In this document: piece by piece, positions 50,004 to 57,349 of the stretch
Numbering within the stretch: the stretch's first letter is position 1
Layout: each line of letters opens with the position of its first letter
NCBI GenBank assembly: GCA_942493335.1
Contig: OW818693.1
Span: 868,001 to 932,000, forward strand
DNA: 64,000 nt
Origin: JAEWSN01 sp942493335
GTDB lineage: Bacteria; Bacillota; Clostridia; DSM-8532
Direction of reading: 5' to 3'
Notes under the pieces: model-generated
Seen by the model: the letters and a program-made list of their open reading frames with translations, nothing else
Told to the model about the DNA's origin: nothing
The model's database searches: none
Program-made: the position numbers and the translations under genes

Positions 50004-51022
50004 TCAATGTCCTTGCCCGCAGGCGGAGCCGCCCAATAGGGTAGTCCGTTCTCCGATATGGATTCGGGTTGTCTTGGGCGCGGTGATCCTTCCAATGTGC
50101 GAAGGTTCAGCTCAAAATCGTATCCTTCCAGGACGAAACGCCGGTTGTAGTACTGATGTGCGGTGAACAACGCCGGAATCGGCAGGGCAAGCGTGGTGAG
50201 CACGATCTGGACCACTGCCAGAATCGCCTGGTTCATCACCATCAGGGTCATTTCACCCTCTCCGGCCGAGAACCCCGGCACAAGCACAAGGACTGCCTGC
50301 AGAACAGCAGCGATGGCGGACAGGCTCATGTAGAGTCCGGCGTATGAAAGCAGGTTGCCGATTTGCTGGAACAGGAGTTTCCAGAAGACACCCCGTGTCA
50401 GCTGAAAACTGCGGATCAGTCCCTTGATGAAGTACTTCTTCTCTACGGCGCCAGCAAGAAACGCGAAAAGGCTTCGAATCGCCAGGAAAATCAGGCAAAC
50501 CGCCGCCATCAGCCCACATGCGATCAGAAGTGCGATTCGAAGCGAGGATCCCTGCTCCGTCCATCGAAAAAGGAAAACGAAGGCGGTTGTGAAGAGGCCG
50601 AACGGAAGGAGGTAATAAAGAAACAACGCCGCGCCGATACTGAGCATCGGAAACACCCGTTGGAACAGATAGACGAACATGTCCCCAAACCCGCAATTTC
50701 TACCGTTCATGTCCTGTTCGACCATTCTGTAGAATCCGCACCCTTGCGCCTTGTACAGGCACAGCCAGCCGATGGCGAGCAACAGAACCACCGTCAGCAG
50801 GGTTGCAATCGTCCCGGTACTTCCACCGCCGATGAATGGATTCCCGGATGAAAACGCGGAAAACAGGAGAATCAATATTGAAAGTGGAAAGGTGAGAAAT
50901 CCGATGCAGACCATCAGGAGAAAACTGGATATGAGGCTGTAGCCGAGCAGTGGAAAAAAGCCCTTCCCGTACAGGGAATAGGCATGCCCCATCATCTGGT
51001 TGAAATTCATCATCCGTTTCAT
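50000..51022 (-). CDS. Multi-helix membrane protein heading the MoxR cluster
   Basis: A 340-residue protein with about seven hydrophobic helices and a C-terminal cytoplasmic tail (YDFELNLRTLEGSPRPRQ). Architecture and gene position resemble DUF7544/glycerophosphoryl-diester-phosphodiesterase-membrane-domain-like proteins seen before DUF4129 genes, but no diagnostic motif is clear. ATG 51022 has GGAGGATGC upstream. It is the first gene of the seven-gene operon, divergent from the DUF975 gene. Confidence 0.7.
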   Translation of the reverse strand: MKRMMNFNQMMGHAYSLYGKGFFPLLGYSLISSFLLMVCIGFLTFPLSILILLFSAFSSGNPFIGGGSTGTIATLLTVVLLLAIGWLCLYKAQGCGFYRMVEQDMNGRNCGFGDMFVYLFQRVFPMLSIGAALFLYYLLPFGLFTTAFVFLFRWTEQGSSLRIALLIACGLMAAVCLIFLAIRSLFAFLAGAVEKKYFIKGLIRSFQLTRGVFWKLLFQQIGNLLSYAGLYMSLSAIAAVLQAVLVLVPGFSAGEGEMTLMVMNQAILAVVQIVLTTLALPIPALFTAHQYYNRRFVLEGYDFELNLRTLEGSPRPRQPESISENGLPYWAAPPAGKDIE

Positions 51023-51182
51023 GCATCCTCCGGCCATGCGTTGGAATTGCCTTCTTGTTGCTTCGGACCTGGACTCCAGGGTAAAACACGATGTGGCTTG
51101 TATCTCTGCAGAAATGGCGGTTCTCCGGTCATTGTACATCGCCATGAGGGAAAGAGGATACCCCTTTTTACAAAAATGAGAA

Positions 51183-51211
51183 TGGACAACAAAACAAAAT
51201 GTCGATAAGAT
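51183..51211 (+). promoter_or_regulatory. Possible promoter of the DUF975 gene
   Basis: TGGACA and TAAGAT spaced by 17 nt, about 80 nt upstream of the ATG at 51290. Confidence 0.5.
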
Positions 51212-51289
51212 GTTAGTCACCCCACCGGGAAGGAACCATGCCGTGCGGGTCAGCAAATGCGACTTCAGCCGGCGGAAAGAGGAAGGTCA

Positions 51290-52051
51290 ATGGAAACTCC
51301 GATGTATCAGCAAGCTCCGCCCCCACTCAGCCGCAACACGGATCTCCGACGTTATGCAAGGGAGTGCCTGAAGGGAAACTGGGCGATCATGATTGCCGCG
51401 TTCGTCCTGGTCGGCATCATCACCATTGCTGTCATGATTCCGTATTATGCCGAAACCATCACGACCACATTCCGCGATCTTGCAAGCGGCGCGCCTTCGA
51501 CCGACATGCCGATGAGCTTCACCCCGCTCTACTTTTTGACCATGGTGGCAATGTACCTGATCACTCCCGCACTCAGCATTGGCTCGGCCATGATGTGCCT
51601 CCGCCTGATCCGCTCCAGAAGCGCGGACATCAGCGACCTCTTCAAAGGATTTCGCATCATCCTGAAGGCCTTCGGCGCGGCATTCATGGTAGGACTCTTC
51701 ACCCTGCTCTGGTCGCTGCTGTTCCTCATTCCGGGCATCATCGCCGCCTACCGGTATTCCCAGGTGTTCTACATCCTGGCCGATCATCCGGAAATGGGCA
51801 TCTTTGACGCCATCCGCCTCAGCAAGGCCATGATGGTCGGCGCCAAATTCAAGCTTTTCTGCATGCAGTTGTCCTTTATCGGCTGGAGCCTCCTCTCCAT
51901 CCTGACGTTGTACATCGGCATGCTATGGCTGGTTCCCTACATCAGCGTCAGCACAAGCGCCTTCTATGAGGATGTGAGCCGCCGCTACTATTTCATGACA
52001 CAGCCCGTCCAGCCGCAATACAATCCGAATTACAACCCGAACGGGTACTGA
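51290..52051 (+). CDS. DUF975-family membrane protein
   Basis: A 253-residue membrane protein with about five helices. It begins METPMYQQAPPPLSRNTDLRRYARECLKGNW, has the DUF975 landmarks SIGSAMMCLRLIRSRSADISDLFKGF and FLIPGIIAAYRYSQVFYILADHPEMGIFDAIRLSKAMMVG, and ends in a Tyr/Asn/Pro/Gln-rich tail. The family is widespread in Bacillota and of unknown function. ATG 51290 has GAGGAAGGTCA upstream. Divergent from the MoxR operon, possibly related in function to its first gene. Confidence 0.85.
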   Translation: METPMYQQAPPPLSRNTDLRRYARECLKGNWAIMIAAFVLVGIITIAVMIPYYAETITTTFRDLASGAPSTDMPMSFTPLYFLTMVAMYLITPALSIGSAMMCLRLIRSRSADISDLFKGFRIILKAFGAAFMVGLFTLLWSLLFLIPGIIAAYRYSQVFYILADHPEMGIFDAIRLSKAMMVGAKFKLFCMQLSFIGWSLLSILTLYIGMLWLVPYISVSTSAFYEDVSRRYYFMTQPVQPQYNPNYNPNGY

Positions 52052-52079
52052 TCGGAACCGAAGTTCCTGCATTCATGCG

Positions 52080-52112
52080 AAAAGCCTGTCGGAAGCTTGC
52101 CGACAGGCTTTT
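52080..52112. terminator. Bidirectional terminator after DUF975
   Basis: AAAAGCCTGTCGG and CCGACAGGCTTTT form a perfect 13-bp stem with a 7-nt loop, with A/T runs on both sides; it serves this gene and the convergent methyltransferase gene. Confidence 0.9.
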
Positions 52113-52214
52113 CATGTTCTTTCGAAGCAGGCCGGATTTACCGAACAGCCATTCCGTGGCAGGTCTTTTCACCCTGTTCCCACCTGAATCAGCCGTCAGC
52201 GCACCGCTGACCGT

Positions 52215-53015
52215 TCAACCGCCTGCCCGCCTCTGGCGGAGGCTCTCGTACATCAGCATGGAAGCCGCGGATGCAGCATTGAGCGATTCGGCACTTCCCT
52301 CCATCGGGATCATGACCGCTTTGTCCACACGCGCCAGCATTTCTTCCGAAATGCCGTTCGCCTCATTCCCGATGACGATCAGTACGTCACCCGCCAGCGA
52401 TGCGTCCCAGCACGGAACAGCATCGCGCGGATGGGCGGCTGTCGTCAGGATGCCTGCCGCCTGCGCCTTTCCAATCAGCTCCGGAAGGTCGGCCGTGACA
52501 CATACGTTCACATGCCAGACGGACCCCATGGTGGCGCGCAGGACCTTCGGTTGCCATGGATCCGCCGAATCGGCGGAAAGCAGCACCATATCAAAGCCGC
52601 AGGCATCCGCCGTACGGATCATCGCTCCGACATTCCCCGGATCCTGCACCCGCTCCAGCGCCAGAATGCGCCTCATCGTCCCGAAATCCGATCCATTCGT
52701 TTCCGGAAGCCGCACAACCGCCAATACGCCCTGCGGTGTTTTCGTATCGGACAGCTTCGCAAGAATCTCCGCCGTCACGGGAATCGGTTCGGGAAGTCCG
52801 TGGGGTTTCGGCCGGTCCGCCATCAGGGATGTCAGCGCGGACATCCCCCCTTCATCCGCCAGCAGGCGCTCGATGGGTGCGCCGGAAAGCATGGCTTCCC
52901 GAACGAGGCGTACGCCTTCCGCAAGGAAGCAACCAGCCTCCCTGCGCCCTTTCCGTTCATGCAGCAGAAGCAATTCCTTGACGAGTGGATTCTGGACACT
53001 GGTGATGCGTTCCAT
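52215..53015 (-). CDS. SpoU/TrmH-type RNA 2'-O-methyltransferase
   Basis: A 266-residue protein with a small N-terminal substrate-binding domain (MERITSVQNPLVKELLLLHERKGR) and a SPOUT knot: motif 1 LALERVQDPGNVGAMIRTADACGF, motif 2 IVIGNEANGISEEML, motif 3 IPMEGSAESLNAASAASMLMYESLRQR. It methylates a ribose in rRNA or tRNA; the site cannot be told. GGAGGAAGATCC precedes the ATG. It lies 150 nt downstream of rplT, behind a terminator, a position common for such genes in Bacillota. Confidence 0.92.
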   Translation of the reverse strand: MERITSVQNPLVKELLLLHERKGRREAGCFLAEGVRLVREAMLSGAPIERLLADEGGMSALTSLMADRPKPHGLPEPIPVTAEILAKLSDTKTPQGVLAVVRLPETNGSDFGTMRRILALERVQDPGNVGAMIRTADACGFDMVLLSADSADPWQPKVLRATMGSVWHVNVCVTADLPELIGKAQAAGILTTAAHPRDAVPCWDASLAGDVLIVIGNEANGISEEMLARVDKAVMIPMEGSAESLNAASAASMLMYESLRQRRAGG

Positions 53016-53066
53016 GCGGATCTTCCTCCATCCGGATCAGATAACGGATATGCACGGGAAATCAAA

Positions 53067-53104
53067 ATCCCCCCGCCTTTCCTCAATCGGACGGGCGGAG
53101 GGAT
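53067..53104 (-). terminator. Terminator of the infC-rpmI-rplT operon
   Basis: ATCCC-T-CCGCC and GGCGG-G-GGGAT (minus strand) pair with one mismatch and run into TTTTGATTT, 62 nt after the rplT stop. Confidence 0.75.
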
Positions 53105-53165
53105 GTCATTGACGTCGTTCATTGCCGGAATCCCAAAATGAGAACCGGGCGTGCGACAAAGGGTC

Positions 53166-53513
53166 TTACTTCTTCACCGAAGCGACAAGCTGGGCGAAAC
53201 CTGCCTTGTCGTTGACGGCCATATCCGCCAGGACCTTGCGGTTGAGCTCGATGCCGGAGACCTTCAGACCGTTCATGAAACGGCTGTAGCTCATTCCGTT
53301 GATACGGGCGGCAGCATTGATGCGGGCGATCCACAGTCTGCGGAACTCGCGCTTCTTTTGCTTTCTGTCCCGGAACGCATAGTTCAGGGATTTCATGACC
53401 GCCTGGTTCGCTGTGCGGTACAGTTTGCTTTTCGCTCCGAAGTAACCCTTCGCGAGCTTCAGGATTTTCTTGTGACGCGCACGTGTGCGCATTGCACCTT
53501 TGACTCTGGCCAT
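53166..53513 (-). CDS. rplT: 50S ribosomal protein L20
   Basis: The 115-residue basic protein (MARVKGAMRTRARHKKILKLAKGYFGAKSKLYR ... ARINAAARINGMSYSRFMNGLK) is a standard L20, an early 23S rRNA-binding assembly protein. In Bacillota L20 also represses its own operon by binding the infC leader. It lies 18 nt after rpmI. Confidence 0.98.
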   Translation of the reverse strand: MARVKGAMRTRARHKKILKLAKGYFGAKSKLYRTANQAVMKSLNYAFRDRKQKKREFRRLWIARINAAARINGMSYSRFMNGLKVSGIELNRKVLADMAVNDKAGFAQLVASVKK

Positions 53514-53531
53514 GACTTACACCTCTTTTCC

Positions 53532-53729
53532 TTATGCGTAGGGAAGCAGCTTCTTGACGGTCTTGGTCTGTGTTTCATCGACGAAACTGCCCTTGCGCAA
53601 GTTACGCTTGCGCTTGGTGGACTTCTTCGACAGAATGTGGTTTTTGCCCACCATAGTCCGCTTCACCTTACCTGTAGCGGTAAGCTTGAATCTCTTCTTG
53701 GAAGCGCTGTGGGTTTTCATTTTCGGCAT
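53532..53729 (-). CDS. rpmI: 50S ribosomal protein L35
   Basis: The 65-residue basic protein (MPKMKTHSASKKRFKLTATGKVKR ... HILSKKSTKRKRNLRKG) is a standard L35. AAGGAGGTCAGCAAC precedes the ATG. It sits between infC (13 nt) and rplT. Confidence 0.98.
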   Translation of the reverse strand: MPKMKTHSASKKRFKLTATGKVKRTMVGKNHILSKKSTKRKRNLRKGSFVDETQTKTVKKLLPYA

Positions 53730-53742
53730 GTTGCTGACCTCC

Positions 53743-54264
53743 TTACGGCGTTTTTTTATTGGGGACCAGGATCATGGACATGCTGCGGCCTTCCATGAGG
53801 GGTGGTCGTTCCACTTTGCCAAATTCCTGGATGGTTTCCGCAAATTTGTTCAGCACCTCGCGGCCCAGGATGGAATAATTGACCTCACGGCCACGGAACC
53901 GGATGAAGACCTTTACTTTGTCGCCATCTTCGAGGAACTTCTGCGCATTCTTCGCCTTGAAGTTGAAATCGTGCTCCTCTATCTTCGAAGACAGACGGAT
54001 TTCCTTGAGTTCAACGATGATCTGCTTTTTCTTGGCTTCCTTTTCCTTTTTGCTTTGTTCATAAAGGAATTTGCCATAGTCCATGATCTTGCAGACAGGC
54101 GGATTTGCGCCGGGTGAGATTTTTACCAAATCCAGCTCTTTTTCGTTTGCGCGCAGCTGAGCCTCGCGGGATGTCACGACACCGATCATGGTACCGTCGG
54201 CATCAATCAGCCGAACTTCCTTGTCGCGAATATTGGCGTTAATCTGACCTTGTTCCTTTTTGAT
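53743..54264 (-). CDS. infC: Translation initiation factor IF-3, probable AUC start
   Basis: IF-3 checks start codons and keeps 30S subunits free. From codon 54264 the product is 173 residues: (I)KKEQGQINANIRDKEVRLIDADGTMIGVV ... NPPVCKIMDYGKFLYEQSKKEKEAKK ... HDFNFKAKNAQKFLEDGDKVKVFIRFRGRE, the full family length. No ATG lies near this start. GGAGG lies exactly 8 nt before an ATC codon at 54264; the TTG at 54270 is only 2 nt from the box and would be poorly placed. Rare AUU/AUC starts are known for infC in other bacteria and allow IF-3 to repress itself. The operon leader contains a terminator (next entries). Confidence 0.9.
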   Translation of the reverse strand: MKKEQGQINANIRDKEVRLIDADGTMIGVVTSREAQLRANEKELDLVKISPGANPPVCKIMDYGKFLYEQSKKEKEAKKKQIIVELKEIRLSSKIEEHDFNFKAKNAQKFLEDGDKVKVFIRFRGREVNYSILGREVLNKFAETIQEFGKVERPPLMEGRSMSMILVPNKKTP

Positions 54265-54322
54265 AACCAACACCTCCGAAGATTGCCCCCAAGGCCCTCT
54301 GCCTTGCCGGACTGCTTGCAAC

Positions 54323-54353
54323 AAAAAACAGGTGAAGCACCCTTCACCTGTTT
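54323..54353 (-). terminator. Attenuator in the infC leader (L20-leader type)
   Basis: On the minus strand AAACAGGTGAAG pairs with CTTCACCTGTTT around a 4-nt loop, followed by TTTGTTG, about 60 nt upstream of infC and downstream of its promoter. In Bacillota the infC leader is controlled by L20 through such a terminator. Confidence 0.8.
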
Positions 54354-54463
54354 GTCAACCTCAACATCGGAGCCGCCATGGCCACCCCGGACATTTACAC
54401 GATTGACCCGCCGAAACCGATCGGACAAGGTGAGAAGCCAAGCTTCTTCTTTGTTGCTCTGCT

Positions 54464-54493
54464 ATCATACCCGATGGGATCAGCTTTTGTCAA
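54464..54493 (-). promoter_or_regulatory. Promoter of infC-rpmI-rplT
   Basis: A perfect TTGACA and TATGAT spaced by 18 nt on the minus strand; the leader is about 195 nt long. Confidence 0.8.
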
Positions 54494-54552
54494 GCATGGT
54501 ACTCATACAAAAACCGTTTTGCAGGGTTCATACAGGCTTTCCATGACATCCC

Positions 54553-55095
54553 TCAGACTCTGGCCGATCCGGTCAGCCTCGGCTCAGGCAGTTTTGCGTA
54601 TTTCAGAAGCAAAAACACAAGAACAAACGAGATGACGAGTTCCGGCAGCATGTAGGCACCGTTGTACAGGATGGAATAGACGAGGGGGCTTTGTCCCTTC
54701 GGCGCGTACTCCGCAAAGGCCACGACACCGGAAAGAACATGGCACAGAAAGCGGCCGGTCAGTCCGACCAGGGTTCCGATGGCAAGGCCGACGGTTTTTT
54801 TTCCGAAGAATCCAGCCAGCCCGATGGCTCCGAATGCGATGGGATAATCGAACAGGATCGAGAACCAATGATAGTAGTGCCCACCCGTCACCAGATCCAG
54901 AACCCCGTATATCGCACACACAAGCATGCCTCGGAGCCCACCCCAGCGGAATGCGTATACCAGCAGCGGCACCATGCCGCCCGCTGTAATCGAACCGCCA
55001 TACGGCATCGGCAGGATTATGATCCGGTTGAGTACAAAGGCCATCGCCAGCGTGATGCCGGCCTCAGCGAGCATCCAGGTGTTGATCTTCTTCAT
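54553..55095 (-). CDS. thiT: Thiamine-specific ECF transporter S component
   Basis: A 180-residue membrane protein with six helices, matching ThiT: LAEAGITLAMAFVLN near the start, MPYGGSITAGGMVPLLVYAFRWG with the typical SITAG/MVP motif, GVLDLVTGGHYYHW (thiamine-pocket residues), and LYNGAYMLPELVIS. It binds thiamine outside and works with shared EcfA/A'/T units. Those are not next to it; the ATPase fragment at the right edge is 8 kb away. A TPP riboswitch and terminator precede it, which confirms the substrate. GGAGGACGACAC precedes the ATG. Confidence 0.95.
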   Translation of the reverse strand: MKKINTWMLAEAGITLAMAFVLNRIIILPMPYGGSITAGGMVPLLVYAFRWGGLRGMLVCAIYGVLDLVTGGHYYHWFSILFDYPIAFGAIGLAGFFGKKTVGLAIGTLVGLTGRFLCHVLSGVVAFAEYAPKGQSPLVYSILYNGAYMLPELVISFVLVFLLLKYAKLPEPRLTGSARV

Positions 55096-55125
55096 GTGTC
55101 GTCCTCCAGGTGAATAAAAATCATG

Positions 55126-55162
55126 AAAAAACCTCTTCGACCGAACCGGCCGGAGAGGTTTT
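55126..55162 (-). terminator. Terminator of the TPP riboswitch
   Basis: On the minus strand AAACCTCT-CCGGCC pairs with GGTCGA-AGAGGTTT and ends in TTTTTT, between the aptamer and thiT. It is the expression platform: TPP binding should favour it. Confidence 0.85.
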
Positions 55163-55188
55163 CATGATGCTTTCACACATGCATGGTG

Positions 55189-55277
55189 CACTTCCTACGC
55201 CGGCATTACCCGTCTCAGGTTCATGGGTCGGAACCATTCAGTTCCCTCTCAGCCGGATTCATCCAGCTCCCCAGTCG
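55189..55277 (-). promoter_or_regulatory. TPP riboswitch (THI element)
   Basis: The minus strand reads CTGGGGAGC ... GGCTGAGAGGG ... ACCCATGAACCTGA ... GGGTAATGCCGGCGTAGGAAGT, the complete conserved core of the TPP aptamer. Control is by transcription termination ahead of thiT. Confidence 0.97.
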
Positions 55278-55298
55278 GTTATTCTCATGTCATGCATC

Positions 55299-55327
55299 AT
55301 GATATGGGCTGCCGCACTGTTTGTCAA
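55299..55327 (-). promoter_or_regulatory. Promoter of the TPP riboswitch-thiT transcript
   Basis: A perfect TTGACA and TATCAT spaced by 17 nt on the minus strand, about 20 nt upstream of the aptamer. Confidence 0.85.
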
Positions 55328-55340
55328 GGCCATTCGACAT

Positions 55341-57239
55341 TCACGAACCGCCTTTTCCTTCCCTTTCCCTCTTCTGCGCCGCCTTGTGCGCATACATCCT
55401 GCTGTCCGCGTGCTGTACGAGTTTCTGAAGGTCTGCGGCGCCCTCCCCCTGGACATACCCACGGGCAAAGGACATCTGATACGGCTTCCCGTTCCGTTCG
55501 GACAAGGTCCTGCATTTCTCCTCGAAACGCGCCTCCAGCACCTCGGTCAGCTCCAGATCCGCTTCCTTCACAAGGAAGGCGAACTCATCACCGCCGACAC
55601 GCCCGATGATGTCGCCTTCCCGGCAGGAATGCCGGAGAATGTCCGCCACGGTGCGCAGATACTGGTCCCCCTCCATATGTCCGAAGCTGTCGTTGATCGT
55701 CTTGAGGCTGTTCAGGTCTGCAAACCCGATGAGGAAGCACCCCGGTTTCCCCTGCACGTAGCGATCCGCCTCCTGCAGGAAACCGCGCCGGTTGAACAGG
55801 CCTGTCAGCTCGTCCCGGAGGGAGATGTCCGACAGTTGCAGATTGACGGTCCGCATGGCTTCCAGCGCCCACTGCAGCTGGTTCTGCATCCGCTCCAGTT
55901 CGCCGATCAGGGCTTCGCCCTTCAGCGTGACGCTGATCATCAGGCGGAGATCCTCGATATGCGCCCGCTCACGTTCCACCGTGGAGGAAAGGATGTACCC
56001 GAACACGGTGTTCTCGAAGAAAAGCGGCTTGATCATCAGGTTCTGCATGGCAAGACGATCCCAGAAAGAATCGGGCAGCAGCCGCATGGTCGGAAATGTC
56101 GATTCCCCATACAGACGTTCACCGCCCTCGTACCCGATCAACATGCGGGACCCCTTCGGCAGCTCGAACCGGAAGCAGTCCATCTCCTTCGGCAGATCCT
56201 CAAAGACCATGACAAAGCAGAGACTGATCTCCTTCTTGCGCAGAAACTGCTCCATTCGCTCGAATAACGCATCGGAACGAAAGGTCTGGACCGATTCCCC
56301 GATGTAGAGGTTCCTGTTCATCATGCTCTGGAGCATGGCGTTCCGTTCCGGCAGGATCGGGGCCGTGCAACCGCAGGAGTGCCTGGGTACCACCCTGTGC
56401 CCGGTGAAGGAATGGAGCGGTCCGGGTACGGATTCCCCGTCGATGTCCGCCAGCAGGGACAGGACAGCTGAATATGCCATGCCCGACATGTCCTGCGAGA
56501 CCGTGGTGAGGCCGGGGGTAACCAGACCCGACAGCCCGATGTTGTCGATGCCCGTTACCGCCACGTCCTCCGGAACCCGGATGCTGTGGGTATTGCAATA
56601 TTCTATAGCCCCGAGCGCCATGTTGTCGTTCGCGTAGCAGACGGCGTCCAGATCCTGTATGCGCGGCAGAAGCTGTGCCATCATGTCGAATCCGCTGCGC
56701 GAGGTGAAATCCCCGAACAGAATGTCCTCCCGGATGCCCAGTGCCTGTCCTTTTTCAGCCAGCCAGCTCCTGTAGGCCGCAAGCCGCTCGCGGGAGTGGA
56801 TGATGTTCGGCGGCCCGCTCGCCCATACGATCTTCCGATACCCGTGCTCCGCCATGTGGTCAAGAATGGCATGCACCGCGACGCCATCCTCCACGTTGAT
56901 GCCGCCGATCCCCTCGAGATGCATGCCGATGGTCCGAATCGGCATGTCCAGACCGGCTAGAAAGCGTTGAACGCCATCCGGACCGGCAATGGCTCCGAAT
57001 CCCGAGGTTGCGACCAGAAGCCCGTCCAGCCGATCCCCGCCCACCATCCGGTAGACGGCATTGTAGCAGCGGGGCGCCAGCAGCGGAGAATCAAGCGCGC
57101 GTCCTTCGAAGACGACCAGTCGGACATTCAGAGGGATGCAGACCTCCTGCAGGGTGTTCAGCAGGATCCCGTAATATCCGGGGTCCGTGTCGCTGACAAG
57201 GAAGCCGATACGGCGTGGTGTTCCGGGTTGCTTCGACAT
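55341..57239 (-). CDS. Soluble diguanylate cyclase with LacI/PBP1-like sensor domain
   Basis: A 632-residue protein with neither signal peptide nor membrane helix. Residues about 8-290 follow the periplasmic-binding/LacI effector fold (RRIGFLVSDTDPGYYG ... ILDHMAEHGYRKIVWASG ... DAVCYANDNMALGAIEYC ... VAVTGIDNI) but have no DNA-binding helix-turn-helix. A middle region to about 440 is unassigned; it starts after a HSCGCTAP motif. A helical linker leads to a GGDEF domain (about 465-625) with an intact GGDEF at 549-553 and RxxD inhibitory site (REGD). It should make c-di-GMP in response to a cytoplasmic sugar-like ligand. GAGGAACGG precedes the ATG. Confidence 0.88.
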   Translation of the reverse strand: MSKQPGTPRRIGFLVSDTDPGYYGILLNTLQEVCIPLNVRLVVFEGRALDSPLLAPRCYNAVYRMVGGDRLDGLLVATSGFGAIAGPDGVQRFLAGLDMPIRTIGMHLEGIGGINVEDGVAVHAILDHMAEHGYRKIVWASGPPNIIHSRERLAAYRSWLAEKGQALGIREDILFGDFTSRSGFDMMAQLLPRIQDLDAVCYANDNMALGAIEYCNTHSIRVPEDVAVTGIDNIGLSGLVTPGLTTVSQDMSGMAYSAVLSLLADIDGESVPGPLHSFTGHRVVPRHSCGCTAPILPERNAMLQSMMNRNLYIGESVQTFRSDALFERMEQFLRKKEISLCFVMVFEDLPKEMDCFRFELPKGSRMLIGYEGGERLYGESTFPTMRLLPDSFWDRLAMQNLMIKPLFFENTVFGYILSSTVERERAHIEDLRLMISVTLKGEALIGELERMQNQLQWALEAMRTVNLQLSDISLRDELTGLFNRRGFLQEADRYVQGKPGCFLIGFADLNSLKTINDSFGHMEGDQYLRTVADILRHSCREGDIIGRVGGDEFAFLVKEADLELTEVLEARFEEKCRTLSERNGKPYQMSFARGYVQGEGAADLQKLVQHADSRMYAHKAAQKREREGKGGS

Positions 57240-57349
57240 ATCCGTTCCTCAAGGGATGCATCCCGCTCATGATGGGATTCCCAGCTTTCCTTCGTGAATC
57301 CGGGCAATGGCCCGCCAGAATAGGTATACCCGGCAATGCCTTCATTGTA

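Noticed and set aside
55189..55340. Considered as part of the diguanylate cyclase 3' end or its terminator
   Set aside because: The sequence is a full TPP aptamer with its own promoter and belongs to thiT.
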